Positions 1 through 6,031 of a stretch of DNA of 8,076 nucleotides are shown here, piece after piece. Below the pieces are notes generated by a model that worked only from the letters and a program-made list of their open reading frames with translations, had not been told where the DNA came from and did not search any database. Source of the stretch: an uncultured Ruminococcus sp. Lineage in GTDB: Bacteria > Bacillota > Clostridia > Oscillospirales > Ruminococcaceae. Made by a program: the position numbers and the translations under genes. Location of the stretch: positions 1 through 8,076 of the forward strand of contig CAMHMM010000081.1 in the NCBI GenBank assembly GCA_946186215.1, read 5' to 3'. The number at the start of each line of letters is the position of its first letter. Position 1 is the first letter of the stretch.

Positions 1-362
1 TCCTTATCGACCTGATAATCCCCTGCTCCTTCCCGGAGGAGATCAAAAAGGGCAACAAGGCAGTGGGCTTTGTTTCCGCAGGCACGAATATCGGTGTGGG
101 ACTGCTGCTCAGAGCGGCTATCTCTTCGCCCGAATCCCTTGCGGCAGCTGCAAAGGAAAGCCTTGCAGGCGGTCTGATAAGCAGTCTTCTCTACTTTGCG
201 GTGGGCATAGTCTTCTTTATGCTCGGCTACATCGTAATAGACAAGATCAACCGCCAGTACAAGCTCAATGAGGAGATCGGAAACGGCAATACCGCAGCGG
301 GTATCATGGTAGCAGGCATATTCATCGGCCTTGCCCTTGTTATCAGCGGAGTGATCATCTGA
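1..362 (+). CDS. DUF350 family membrane protein, 5' end outside the window
   Basis: The reading frame is open from base 3 to the TGA at 360-362, so the gene starts upstream of the window and about 119 residues are visible. The protein has two copies of one unit. The first reads EEIKKGNKAVGF then VSAGTNIGVGLLL, the second EEIGNGNTAAGI then MVAGIFIGLALVI. This internal duplication with the (E)EI-x-x-GN-x-A motif is the hallmark of DUF350 (YjfL-like) proteins. Hydrophobic segments cover each repeat and the linker (about visible residues 28-40, 60-78 and 98-118), so it is an integral membrane protein. Compared with family members of about 130 residues, only a short N-terminal stretch is missing. 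The GTG at 63 is inside the first repeat and is not the start. The biochemical role of DUF350 is not known to me; members often sit beside aminopropyltransferase-like genes, as here. Confidence 0.85.
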   Translation, partial: LIDLIIPCSFPEEIKKGNKAVGFVSAGTNIGVGLLLRAAISSPESLAAAAKESLAGGLISSLLYFAVGIVFFMLGYIVIDKINRQYKLNEEIGNGNTAAGIMVAGIFIGLALVISGVII

Positions 363-1870
363 TGCAAAAAAACAACGAATACCGCCTGTTGATGCTTACG
401 ACGCTGCTCATTTCGGGCTGTTCCATGGTCTATGAGCTTATCATCAGCGCCGTAAGCTCCTATCTGGTGGGGGATTCGACACTGCAGTATTCGGTCACTA
501 TCGGACTGTATATGTTCGCACTGGGCATCGGCTCATTCCTCTCGAAGTATGTGAAAAAGGATCTGTGGGGAGCGTTTGCAAAGGTTGAGATCGCAATAGG
601 CGTTATCGGCGGCAGCTGTTCGCTGATGCTCTTTCTCTCAAATCTCTTCCTTGCATCCTACGAGCTTGTGATGTATGCAGAGATACTGGCGATAGGCACT
701 CTTGCGGGACTGGAGATACCATTGCTCACAAGGCTTATCGAGGAGGACAGAAAGGAGCTTCGCCTCACTCTTTCCTCCATTTTCTCCTTTGACTATATCG
801 GCGGACTGATAGGCTCTGTGGCATTTCCAATGCTCCTGCTGCCCCGTCTGGGCTACTTTGCGACCTGCTTTCTCTCGGGAGCCCTGAACCTCACCGCGGC
901 GGCACTGATCATACTCAAATATCAGAAAAAGCTCCGCTCCCCCGCGGTCTACAAAACTGCCGTTGCAGTGCTTCTTGCAGGAATGGTCGCAGGAATGTTC
1001 TGCTCGGAAAATATCGGCGACCTGATCGAGGGCGGCCTGTACCGCGACAGGGTGATACTTTCCGAACAGACACAGTACCAGAAGATCGTTGTGACAAAGC
1101 ACAAGGACGATCTAAGGCTCTACATCGACGGAAATGTTCAGTTTTCCACCAGCGATGAATACCGCTACCATGAAGCACTGGTGCATATCCCCATGTCATA
1201 TGCGCCGCGGCATGACAGGATACTCGTTCTGGGCGGCGGCGATGGTATGGCAGCAAGGGAGCTGCTCAAATACCCCGTGCAGCAGATAGTCCTGGTGGAT
1301 CTCGATCCCGGGATGACACAGCTCTGCAGCACCGATCCGCTTATAAGCGAGGTAAACGGCGGCTCGCTCACTGACAGCAGGCTCACCGTCGTAAACACGG
1401 ATGCCTATGAGTATCTGGAAAAGTCAGACGAGACCTTTGATGTGATAATCGTGGATCTCCCCGATCCCAACAACGAGGCGCTCAACAAGCTCTACACCAA
1501 TGTATTCTACCGGCTGTGTGCGGATCACCTCACCGAGGGCGGCGTGATGAATGTCCAGTCCACATCACCGTATTATGCCAAAAAAGCGTACTGGTGTATC
1601 GGCAGGACGATGGAGAGCGAGGGGCTTTTCGTCAAGTCCTATCACCTGCAGGTGCCTGCATTCGGCGACTGGGGCTTTCACATGGCATCAAAAACAGAGC
1701 TCAGAAAGCAGCACCCGATCCCCGACAATACCCGCTACCTTTCTGACGAGAGCACAGAGCCGCTCTTTATCTTCGGCAAGGATGAAATTGCGGATATGAC
1801 CGAAATAAACCGTCTCACCAAACCCGTTCTGATACAGTACTACAACGAAGCCGTCAGGGACTGGGAATAA
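362..1870 (+). CDS. Membrane-anchored spermidine synthase-like aminopropyltransferase
   Basis: A 502-residue two-part protein. Residues 10-213 hold about seven hydrophobic segments with short loops. Residues 225-500 form a spermidine/spermine synthase fold that would transfer an aminopropyl group from decarboxylated S-adenosylmethionine to an amine. Family motifs seen are LYIDGNVQFS (253-262), YRYHEALVHIP (267-277), the nucleotide-binding GGGDG (291-295), the acidic DLD (313-315), and DLPDP (365-369), which replaces the usual D-S/C-S/T-D-P; both aspartates (365, 368) are kept. FGDWGFHMAS (434-443) matches the conserved C-terminal region. Soluble SpeE proteins are about 280-300 residues, so the N-terminal half is an added membrane module. 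The ATG shares its A with the DUF350 stop codon (TGATG), suggesting translational coupling and joint work at the membrane. No speD-like gene is visible, so the donor source and true acceptor are unknown. The fold assignment is secure; the exact product is not. Confidence 0.88.
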   Translation: MQKNNEYRLLMLTTLLISGCSMVYELIISAVSSYLVGDSTLQYSVTIGLYMFALGIGSFLSKYVKKDLWGAFAKVEIAIGVIGGSCSLMLFLSNLFLASYELVMYAEILAIGTLAGLEIPLLTRLIEEDRKELRLTLSSIFSFDYIGGLIGSVAFPMLLLPRLGYFATCFLSGALNLTAAALIILKYQKKLRSPAVYKTAVAVLLAGMVAGMFCSENIGDLIEGGLYRDRVILSEQTQYQKIVVTKHKDDLRLYIDGNVQFSTSDEYRYHEALVHIPMSYAPRHDRILVLGGGDGMAARELLKYPVQQIVLVDLDPGMTQLCSTDPLISEVNGGSLTDSRLTVVNTDAYEYLEKSDETFDVIIVDLPDPNNEALNKLYTNVFYRLCADHLTEGGVMNVQSTSPYYAKKAYWCIGRTMESEGLFVKSYHLQVPAFGDWGFHMASKTELRKQHPIPDNTRYLSDESTEPLFIFGKDEIADMTEINRLTKPVLIQYYNEAVRDWE

Positions 1871-1872
1871 GC

Positions 1873-1907
1873 AATGCTCCGCAGAAGCATGACTGCGGAG
1901 CATTTTT
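1873..1907 (+). terminator. Rho-independent terminator between convergent genes
   Basis: A perfect 12-bp stem (AATGCTCCGCAG at 1873-1884 with CTGCGGAGCATT at 1893-1904) closes an 8-base loop and runs into five T residues on the plus strand (1903-1907). It begins two bases after the aminopropyltransferase stop codon. On the minus strand the same stem follows directly after the small ORF ending at 1906, but the trailing sequence (GCTTATTCCC) is poor in T. It may also stop the minus-strand operon, less efficiently. Confidence 0.9.
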
Positions 1908-2019
1908 AATATCGGATGTTTCTCTCACAACATTGGTAAAAAGTATCATCATAGTTAATCGACCATAAATATGTCTGCCCGTCAAATGTCATTTCTCTGG
2001 GCCTTGCTCTGGTTTTCAT
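1906..2019 (-). CDS. Possible 37-residue small protein coupled to the histidine kinase
   Basis: The ATG at 2017-2019 overlaps the kinase stop codon as ATGA, and an SD-like AAGGGTGA lies about seven bases upstream inside the kinase gene. The frame runs 37 codons to a TAA at 1906-1908, directly before the terminator stem, so it fills the space between the kinase and the transcript end. The product is basic at the N-terminus (MKTRARPRE), then has a likely beta-hairpin stretch (TFDGQTYLWSINYDD), and ends with a CC pair and CERNIRY. It has no membrane segment or signal peptide. I do not recognise it. It could be a real small protein linked to the two-component system, the remnant of a longer domain, or a chance frame. 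Position and ribosome binding favour translation, but length alone is no evidence. Confidence 0.4.
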   Translation of the reverse strand: MKTRARPREMTFDGQTYLWSINYDDTFYQCCERNIRY

Positions 2020-2930
2020 TTTGCTTCACCCTTCTGCGCACATATCTCCACACTGAAGACATTATCGTTTATCTCTGCTGACACCGTCCAGCCCATTCTG
2101 CCGCACAGGAGCTTTACCACATACAGGCCGAGCCCCGAGCCCTCCGCCGTCCTCGAATCCATACGATAAAACGGCTCGAACACGCTTTTTGTATCGACAG
2201 ATACGCCCCTGGCGAGAGTGTTTGACACACAAAGCCTTACCCGTCCTTCATCGCTCACAAGAGTGACACCGAAGCGGTCATCGGTATATTTCTGTGCGTT
2301 AGACATAAGATTGTTCAGGATCCTTGCAAGAAAATGCGTGTCCGCATCTGCTGTTATACCGTCTTCGATGTCAAACTCCGTATCTATCCCGCGCTCCTCT
2401 ATCCACGAATGCTGCTCAAGAAGCACAGCAGTGAGCGTATTGCTGAGATTTACCTTTTCAAGGTGCAGCTCTTCGGCACCGTTTTCAAGCTTTGTAAGCT
2501 CAAAGAATTCATCGGACAATTCCTTCAGATACCTGTTTTTCTGCATCACGATATCCAGATACTCAGCGTTTTTATCCGATAGCTCACCGCTTTTTTCTAT
2601 CATCTGCAGATATCCCAGTGCAGCGGTAAGCGGTGTACGAAAATCATGGGATATCCCCGAAATGACCGTTCCGAGCCGTTTTTTGCTCTGCTCATACTCT
2701 GTGCAGAGCTTTCTCTGTATATCTGTATGTTCGTTGACCTTTACCGCGAGATCCACTATATCCTTATCATTATCCGTTACCTTGACGGGCTGACGGTAAT
2801 CACTGTCTTTTAGCTTTTCCAGTTCATCGGCAAAACGGCGGATATTTTGCTTCAATGAAAAATATCTTCTGAGCAGGAGTGCTGAAAATACAGTAAGGCA
2901 CACGCAAATTATAATAAGTATTGTATCCAC
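2016..2930 (-). CDS. Sensor histidine kinase with one membrane segment
   Basis: A 304-residue kinase. Residues 2-20 form a single transmembrane helix with no extracellular domain, followed by a polar helical linker (about 21-85). The dimerisation/phosphoacceptor domain has SGISHDFRTPLTA, with His95 as the expected phosphorylation site. The catalytic domain shows an N box (NNLMSNAQKYT, 206-216), an F box (FEPFYR, 251-256) and a G2 box (GSGLGLYVVK, 264-273). The usual DxGxG (G1) motif is not recognisable: the equivalent stretch reads VSNTLARGVS. The start is a GTG at 2930, supported by an AGGAGG eight bases upstream. It lies 17 bases after the YhfC-type protease gene and is the last large gene of the operon. 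The likely partner is the OmpR-family regulator at 6032-6721, separated from it by four genes. With no sensor domain, it may detect membrane signals or take its cue from the neighbouring transporter, as known for intramembrane-sensing kinases of peptide-antibiotic systems; that is inference. Confidence 0.93.
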   Translation of the reverse strand: MDTILIIICVCLTVFSALLLRRYFSLKQNIRRFADELEKLKDSDYRQPVKVTDNDKDIVDLAVKVNEHTDIQRKLCTEYEQSKKRLGTVISGISHDFRTPLTAALGYLQMIEKSGELSDKNAEYLDIVMQKNRYLKELSDEFFELTKLENGAEELHLEKVNLSNTLTAVLLEQHSWIEERGIDTEFDIEDGITADADTHFLARILNNLMSNAQKYTDDRFGVTLVSDEGRVRLCVSNTLARGVSVDTKSVFEPFYRMDSRTAEGSGLGLYVVKLLCGRMGWTVSAEINDNVFSVEICAQKGEAK

Positions 2931-2938
2931 AGCGTGCG

Positions 2939-2944
2939 CCTCCT
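2939..2944 (-). promoter_or_regulatory. AGGAGG ribosome binding site fixing the kinase GTG start
   Basis: A full AGGAGG on the minus strand lies eight bases before the GTG at 2930, in the short gap after the upstream protease gene. It makes the GTG the most likely start even though no ATG is present there. Confidence 0.8.
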
Positions 2945-2947
2945 GAT

Positions 2948-3772
2948 TCAGTTATTGTCGTCTATACCTATTCCCATTCCGATTTCCTGCGCAGTGTGCA
3001 GCTCTTTTTTCCATACATGGTATACAAATGCAGCGATCCCCAGGCTCAGCACAAAGAGTATGGCCTCGAGCAGAATATAGTTGACACCGCTTGACTGCAG
3101 TATCACAAGCACTCCGTCAACAAATGCGTGGAAGAACACTGCCAGCGGCAGAAAAGCAGTCTTTTTGTTCACAACGGCCGTCCATACAAGCACCGAAAAC
3201 GATATCTGCAACATGATCGCCGTGACGCGCTCAAAGCCTGTCATCGCCCACATATAAGCCGGCTGATCGCAAAGCTGTGAGATAACAGTCCGCATAGTCT
3301 CTTTCTGTTCCTCGGGCACTGCATCGACCAGGACCTGAGCCTGCCCTGCATTTATCATGGCCGAATAGATAAGGTTATTCACCATAGTGAGCCCCACCAG
3401 CATAAGTGCCTCAAAGCAGCCGTGTCCTGCGCCGTACATAAGAGCATTGTGCGGTTTCCCATGATGCTTTTTCATCATAAGCTTCATTGCAAGAAAGCGC
3501 CCTGCTTCCTCGAATATGCCGGCGGCAAGGCCGCCATAGAGGGCATAGAGCCACATATTGCCGGTAAGTGCCTCCCCTGCCGCGCCGAGAACAGCCAGAT
3601 GCATAAGCTGTTCAAGTATCAGCACGAACACGAAAAACACACCATAGCCGATAAAATAGGGCGATATCGCCGTTTCCCATTTTTTTCTGATGAACACGGG
3701 CAGGATTATCGCCGCTGCGATAAGAAACAGCAGCGTTAATACCATAAATGCCATTGAAAGTGCAGGTACCAT
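2948..3772 (-). CDS. YhfC-family intramembrane protease
   Basis: A 274-residue polytopic membrane protein with about seven or eight hydrophobic segments (for example 6-28, 38-62, 75-90, 120-136, 185-201, 205-226 and 231-252). The polar residues expected of YhfC-type (PF10086) putative glutamic intramembrane proteases sit inside or near these segments: the EE pair at 88-89 with Arg92 (GIFEEAGR), GAGHGCFEA (114-122, with His117 and Glu121), and FHAFVD (214-219, with His215 and Asp219). Length is typical of the family. An AAGGAG (3778-3783) five bases before the ATG supports the start. It lies 16 bases downstream of the permease and 17 bases upstream of the kinase, so it is co-transcribed with both. 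Such proteases may process membrane peptides or regulators, or act in peptide immunity like the CPBP group. The substrate here is unknown, and proteolytic activity is inferred from motifs only. Confidence 0.85.
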   Translation of the reverse strand: MVPALSMAFMVLTLLFLIAAAIILPVFIRKKWETAISPYFIGYGVFFVFVLILEQLMHLAVLGAAGEALTGNMWLYALYGGLAAGIFEEAGRFLAMKLMMKKHHGKPHNALMYGAGHGCFEALMLVGLTMVNNLIYSAMINAGQAQVLVDAVPEEQKETMRTVISQLCDQPAYMWAMTGFERVTAIMLQISFSVLVWTAVVNKKTAFLPLAVFFHAFVDGVLVILQSSGVNYILLEAILFVLSLGIAAFVYHVWKKELHTAQEIGMGIGIDDNN

Positions 3773-3788
3773 AATTTCTCCTTAATGA

Positions 3789-4466
3789 TCAGCCGAGCGA
3801 GTGCGGTTCAAGATCGAATTTTCTTTTAAGTGTGATGTATCCTGTGATATAGCAGATCGTACAGGCGATCACTGCTGAAATTATTACCTTTACTGCAAAA
3901 CCTTCCGTCAACTCATACTGCATCATAAAGCACTGCGGATAGCCAAAAAGCGACACAGGCGAGCGGTTGAGCGCATCAGGATCATTCCCGCAGGCCATAA
4001 TAAGCATAGCGTCAAACATCGCCGCAGCAGTGCTCTCCTTTAGCAGCGGACTCAGGAAAACGATACACAGCACAGACCTTAATACGATCACCCAGTACAG
4101 CAGGAGCCGTTCAAGCATCTGTTCTCCTCCGCCTTTTATCATACACATCACGGCAGTGCCGGCAAGGAAAATAAGCGTGAGCGACACACAGACGACCGTC
4201 TTGCCCAGAATTATCTGAGATGGCCTGAACCCTGCCATTATCTCATACATCTGTATCCGCTCGGTGTAGCCCGATGTGAGGATACCCGCAGTCACCGCCG
4301 CAGCGAAGATCATTGCGACCATCCCGAACGCCGAAAAAAACATCCCCGCTGTTTTGCTCATAATAAGGCCCAGTCCCATCACGAGCAGTGCAGAAAAAAG
4401 AATGATACTGATGATAAAGCTTCGCTTTTTACAGATAAAGCACTGCGAACTGATGATATTATTCAT
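3789..4466 (-). CDS. ABC-2 type transporter permease
   Basis: A 225-residue membrane protein with six predicted segments (about 16-36, 42-64, 88-110, 120-141, 143-160 and 190-212). Between the second and third segments is a cytoplasmic loop, YTERIQMYEIMAGFRPSQI then ILGK, of the kind ABC-2 permeases use to contact their ATPase. It is the membrane partner of the ATPase encoded just upstream, with which it overlaps by eight bases (ATGAATAA). I chose the ATG at 4466 because AGGTG lies six bases before it; an in-frame GTG at 4475 is possible but has the SD-like AAGG only three bases away. Size and partner suggest a BcrB-like peptide or antibiotic exporter. The sequence itself is too divergent for a substrate call. 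Confidence 0.8.
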   Translation of the reverse strand: MNNIISSQCFICKKRSFIISIILFSALLVMGLGLIMSKTAGMFFSAFGMVAMIFAAAVTAGILTSGYTERIQMYEIMAGFRPSQIILGKTVVCVSLTLIFLAGTAVMCMIKGGGEQMLERLLLYWVIVLRSVLCIVFLSPLLKESTAAAMFDAMLIMACGNDPDALNRSPVSLFGYPQCFMMQYELTEGFAVKVIISAVIACTICYITGYITLKRKFDLEPHSLG

Positions 4467-5370
4467 GGTCTGCACCTACCTTTTCAAGATAGTAATCCTC
4501 TAAATCCTGCCCCTCTTCATTCAGACGGGTAATTATGAGCCCGCTGTCGGTGAGTGTCTTTGAGATGCGCCGCACCTCGCTTAGCTTTTCAAAAATATGT
4601 ATCTCCTCGCCGTGTATCACCTTATAATCGACAACGGATAATTTATCCTCAAGGATAGCAGCAGTTTTGTTTATATCATCCGTGCGAAGGGCGATATGCC
4701 CTCTGCACTTTACAAGCAGCTCATCTCGGCCCAGATTTTCGATAAGCCGTCCGTGGCTTATAATGGAAAAATCGGTGCATAATTCGGATAATTCCGACAG
4801 CAGGTGGCTTGAGATAAGAACGGTCACACCCATCTCCTCCTGCAGACGCAGGATAAGCTGCCGCACATCTACGATGCCCTCGGGATCAAGCCCGTTCACA
4901 GGCTCATCGAGCACCATGATCTCGGGCTTTGGCAGCAGTGCCATACCTATCCCCAGACGCTGCTTCATTCCGAGAGAAAACCTGCCCGCCTTCTTTTTGC
5001 CCGTATCGCCGAGCCCCACGATATCCAGTACCTCGTTAACACGCTTTTCGTCGGGGTAGCCCCGCAGAAGCCTCACATATTCAAGATTGTCCCGTGCGGA
5101 CAGGGAGCCTGCGATGATGGGCTGCTCTATCATAAAACTCATCCTTGCCCGTGAATCATCCAGACCGTCTGCGCTGCCGAAAAACTCCAGCCCGCCCTTT
5201 GTGGGAAACATCATCCCCGCGAGTATTTTCATTATCGTGGTCTTACCCGCACCATTGGGACCTATCAGCCCGCAGATGTGCCCCTTTTCCACCGTCAGGC
5301 TGAAATCGTGCAGCACCTCCTGCTTTTTATAAGACTTGCAAAGGCCTCTTGCAGCTATTACATCAGCCAT
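4459..5370 (-). CDS. ABC transporter ATP-binding protein, BcrA-like
   Basis: A 303-residue ATPase with every nucleotide-binding motif: Walker A GPNGAGKTT (37-45), Q-loop Gln83, signature FSLGMKQR (131-138), Walker B IMVLDEP (151-157, Glu156), D-loop GLDP (160-163) and the switch His189. A C-terminal extension (about 215-303) without nucleotide motifs is typical of the bacitracin-resistance (BcrA) and lantibiotic-immunity type of single-domain ATPases, whose usual length is close to 300. The ATG at 5370 has AAAGGGG about eight bases upstream. The stop codon overlaps the permease start. It heads the second transcription unit, behind the promoter with direct repeats at 5437-5480. It probably energises export or membrane release of a peptide or hydrophobic compound by the adjacent permease. 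The substrate is inferred from family and context only. Confidence 0.93.
   Translation of the reverse strand: MADVIAARGLCKSYKKQEVLHDFSLTVEKGHICGLIGPNGAGKTTIMKILAGMMFPTKGGLEFFGSADGLDDSRARMSFMIEQPIIAGSLSARDNLEYVRLLRGYPDEKRVNEVLDIVGLGDTGKKKAGRFSLGMKQRLGIGMALLPKPEIMVLDEPVNGLDPEGIVDVRQLILRLQEEMGVTVLISSHLLSELSELCTDFSIISHGRLIENLGRDELLVKCRGHIALRTDDINKTAAILEDKLSVVDYKVIHGEEIHIFEKLSEVRRISKTLTDSGLIITRLNEEGQDLEDYYLEKVGADHE
4473..4478 (-). promoter_or_regulatory. Ribosome binding site deciding the permease start
   Basis: TAGGTG on the minus strand lies six bases before the ATG at 4466 and matches part of the anti-SD complement (AGGAGGTGA). It overlaps the alternative GTG codon (4473-4475), which argues for the ATG. 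Confidence 0.55.
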
Positions 5371-5393
5371 AGCTTTGTCCCCTTTCTTCCGTT

Positions 5394-5419
5394 TTTCCCT
5401 GCCTGTGCGGGAAAGCCCG
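5394..5419 (-). other. Two mutually exclusive hairpins in the ABC operon leader
   Basis: In the predicted leader of about 60 bases, TTTCCC (5409-5414) can pair with GGGAAA (5394-5399) across a nine-base loop, while CGGG and CCCG (5408-5419) form a shorter overlapping hairpin. The first hairpin ends close to the ribosome binding site at 5378-5384. No T-run follows, so it is not a terminator. Whether it regulates translation is unknown; stems this short may be incidental. Confidence 0.3.
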
Positions 5420-5436
5420 TTTATTTTCTTTGCTTC

Positions 5437-5480
5437 ATTCTATCAGGCAGAGGTAAAGAAAAGGTTAAGCAAACAGTAAA
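5437..5480 (-). promoter_or_regulatory. Extended -10 promoter with OmpR-type direct repeats
   Basis: On the minus strand an extended -10 element, TGATAGAAT (5437-5445), is preceded after nine bases by TTTACC (5452-5457) and, exactly 11 bases further up, by TTAACC (5463-5468). A weaker copy, TTTACT (5475-5480), lies 12 bases beyond. No good -35 hexamer exists at 17 bases. Repeats spaced one helical turn apart and replacing the -35 box are how OmpR/PhoB-family regulators usually bind. The site would drive the ABC ATPase, permease, protease and kinase genes, with transcription starting near 5430. The obvious candidate regulator is encoded at 6032-6721. The pattern is seen; binding is inferred. 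Confidence 0.6.
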
Positions 5481-5493
5481 AAAACCGTCAATT

Positions 5494-6012
5494 TCAAAGC
5501 TCCAGTTCATATACATATTCGCGGCGTTCCTCATCGGAAAGCTTGTTTTTCCTGCCGCCGTGCTCATCCGTGCGCACCATGCCAAGCTTTTCCATGATAC
5601 GCCGTGAGCCTGTGTTCTCCTTGTCGCAGTGTGCAACGAAATGCCGCAGGCCGAGCTCCTGACGCGCATAGCCAATAAGCGCGGATGCTGCTTCATACCC
5701 GAAGCCCTGCCGCCACCAGCGTTTATTGATCGTGTAGCCTATCTCTGCGCTGTCATGAGTGTCATTTAGATACAGGCTGACACAGCCGATATGCCTGTTT
5801 TCATAGATAACAGCCATTTCATAATAATCAGGTGATGGCTTCTTCATTTCATTTTCGGCATCTTTAAGATAGCTAAGCGTACCCTGCTCTGAATCCGATG
5901 GAAGGAAGATCATATATCTGCAGTTTTCCGGATCGGATGCATATTCCTGAGTTGTAGCAAGGTCATTTGCGCCGATAGGCCTCAATAAAAGCCGTTGTGT
6001 CCTGATCTCCAT
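5494..6012 (-). CDS. GNAT-family N-acetyltransferase, RimJ/RimL-like
   Basis: A 172-residue acetyltransferase of the Acetyltransf_3 group, beginning with the typical strand IRTQRLLLRPI (3-13). The acetyl-CoA pyrophosphate-binding motif A is RQGFGYEAASALI (101-113), preceded by the substrate-side strand AEIGYTINKRWW (89-100). Motif B is NTGSRRIMEKLGM (133-145). The length is normal for the group. These enzymes transfer acetyl from acetyl-CoA to protein N-termini or to small amines and antibiotics; the substrate cannot be told here. The ATG at 6012 has AAAGGGG eight bases upstream. A longer version from a TTG at 6042 would overlap the response regulator and is less likely. It follows the regulator gene by 19 bases and closes the upstream transcription unit; no hairpin terminator is seen after it, so readthrough into the ABC genes is possible. 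Confidence 0.9.
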   Translation of the reverse strand: MEIRTQRLLLRPIGANDLATTQEYASDPENCRYMIFLPSDSEQGTLSYLKDAENEMKKPSPDYYEMAVIYENRHIGCVSLYLNDTHDSAEIGYTINKRWWRQGFGYEAASALIGYARQELGLRHFVAHCDKENTGSRRIMEKLGMVRTDEHGGRKNKLSDEERREYVYELEL

Positions 6013-6020
6013 TTTTTGCG

Positions 6021-6027
6021 CCCCTTT
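6021..6027 (-). promoter_or_regulatory. Ribosome binding site deciding the acetyltransferase start
   Basis: AAAGGGG on the minus strand sits eight bases before the ATG at 6012. It selects this start over the in-frame TTG at 6042, which lies inside the preceding gene. Confidence 0.6.
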
Positions 6028-6031
6028 AATA

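Noticed and set aside
63..65. GTG as the start of the DUF350 gene
   Set aside because: The frame continues upstream to the window edge and the upstream residues (SFPEEIKKGNKA) belong to the first DUF350 repeat.
638..1256. Two overlapping minus-strand frames inside the aminopropyltransferase gene
   Set aside because: Both are antisense to a well-supported enzyme, have Cys/His/Arg-rich non-domain sequence and no ribosome binding site context.
2218..2793. Long plus-strand open frame (191 codons) opposite the histidine kinase
   Set aside because: Its product is Ser/Arg/Phe-rich low-complexity sequence with no domain, and it lies wholly antisense to a kinase with all key motifs. It is a shadow frame.
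5478..5493. T-run after the acetyltransferase as a terminator (minus strand)
   Set aside because: Seven T residues are present but no stable hairpin precedes them, so Rho-independent termination is not supported.
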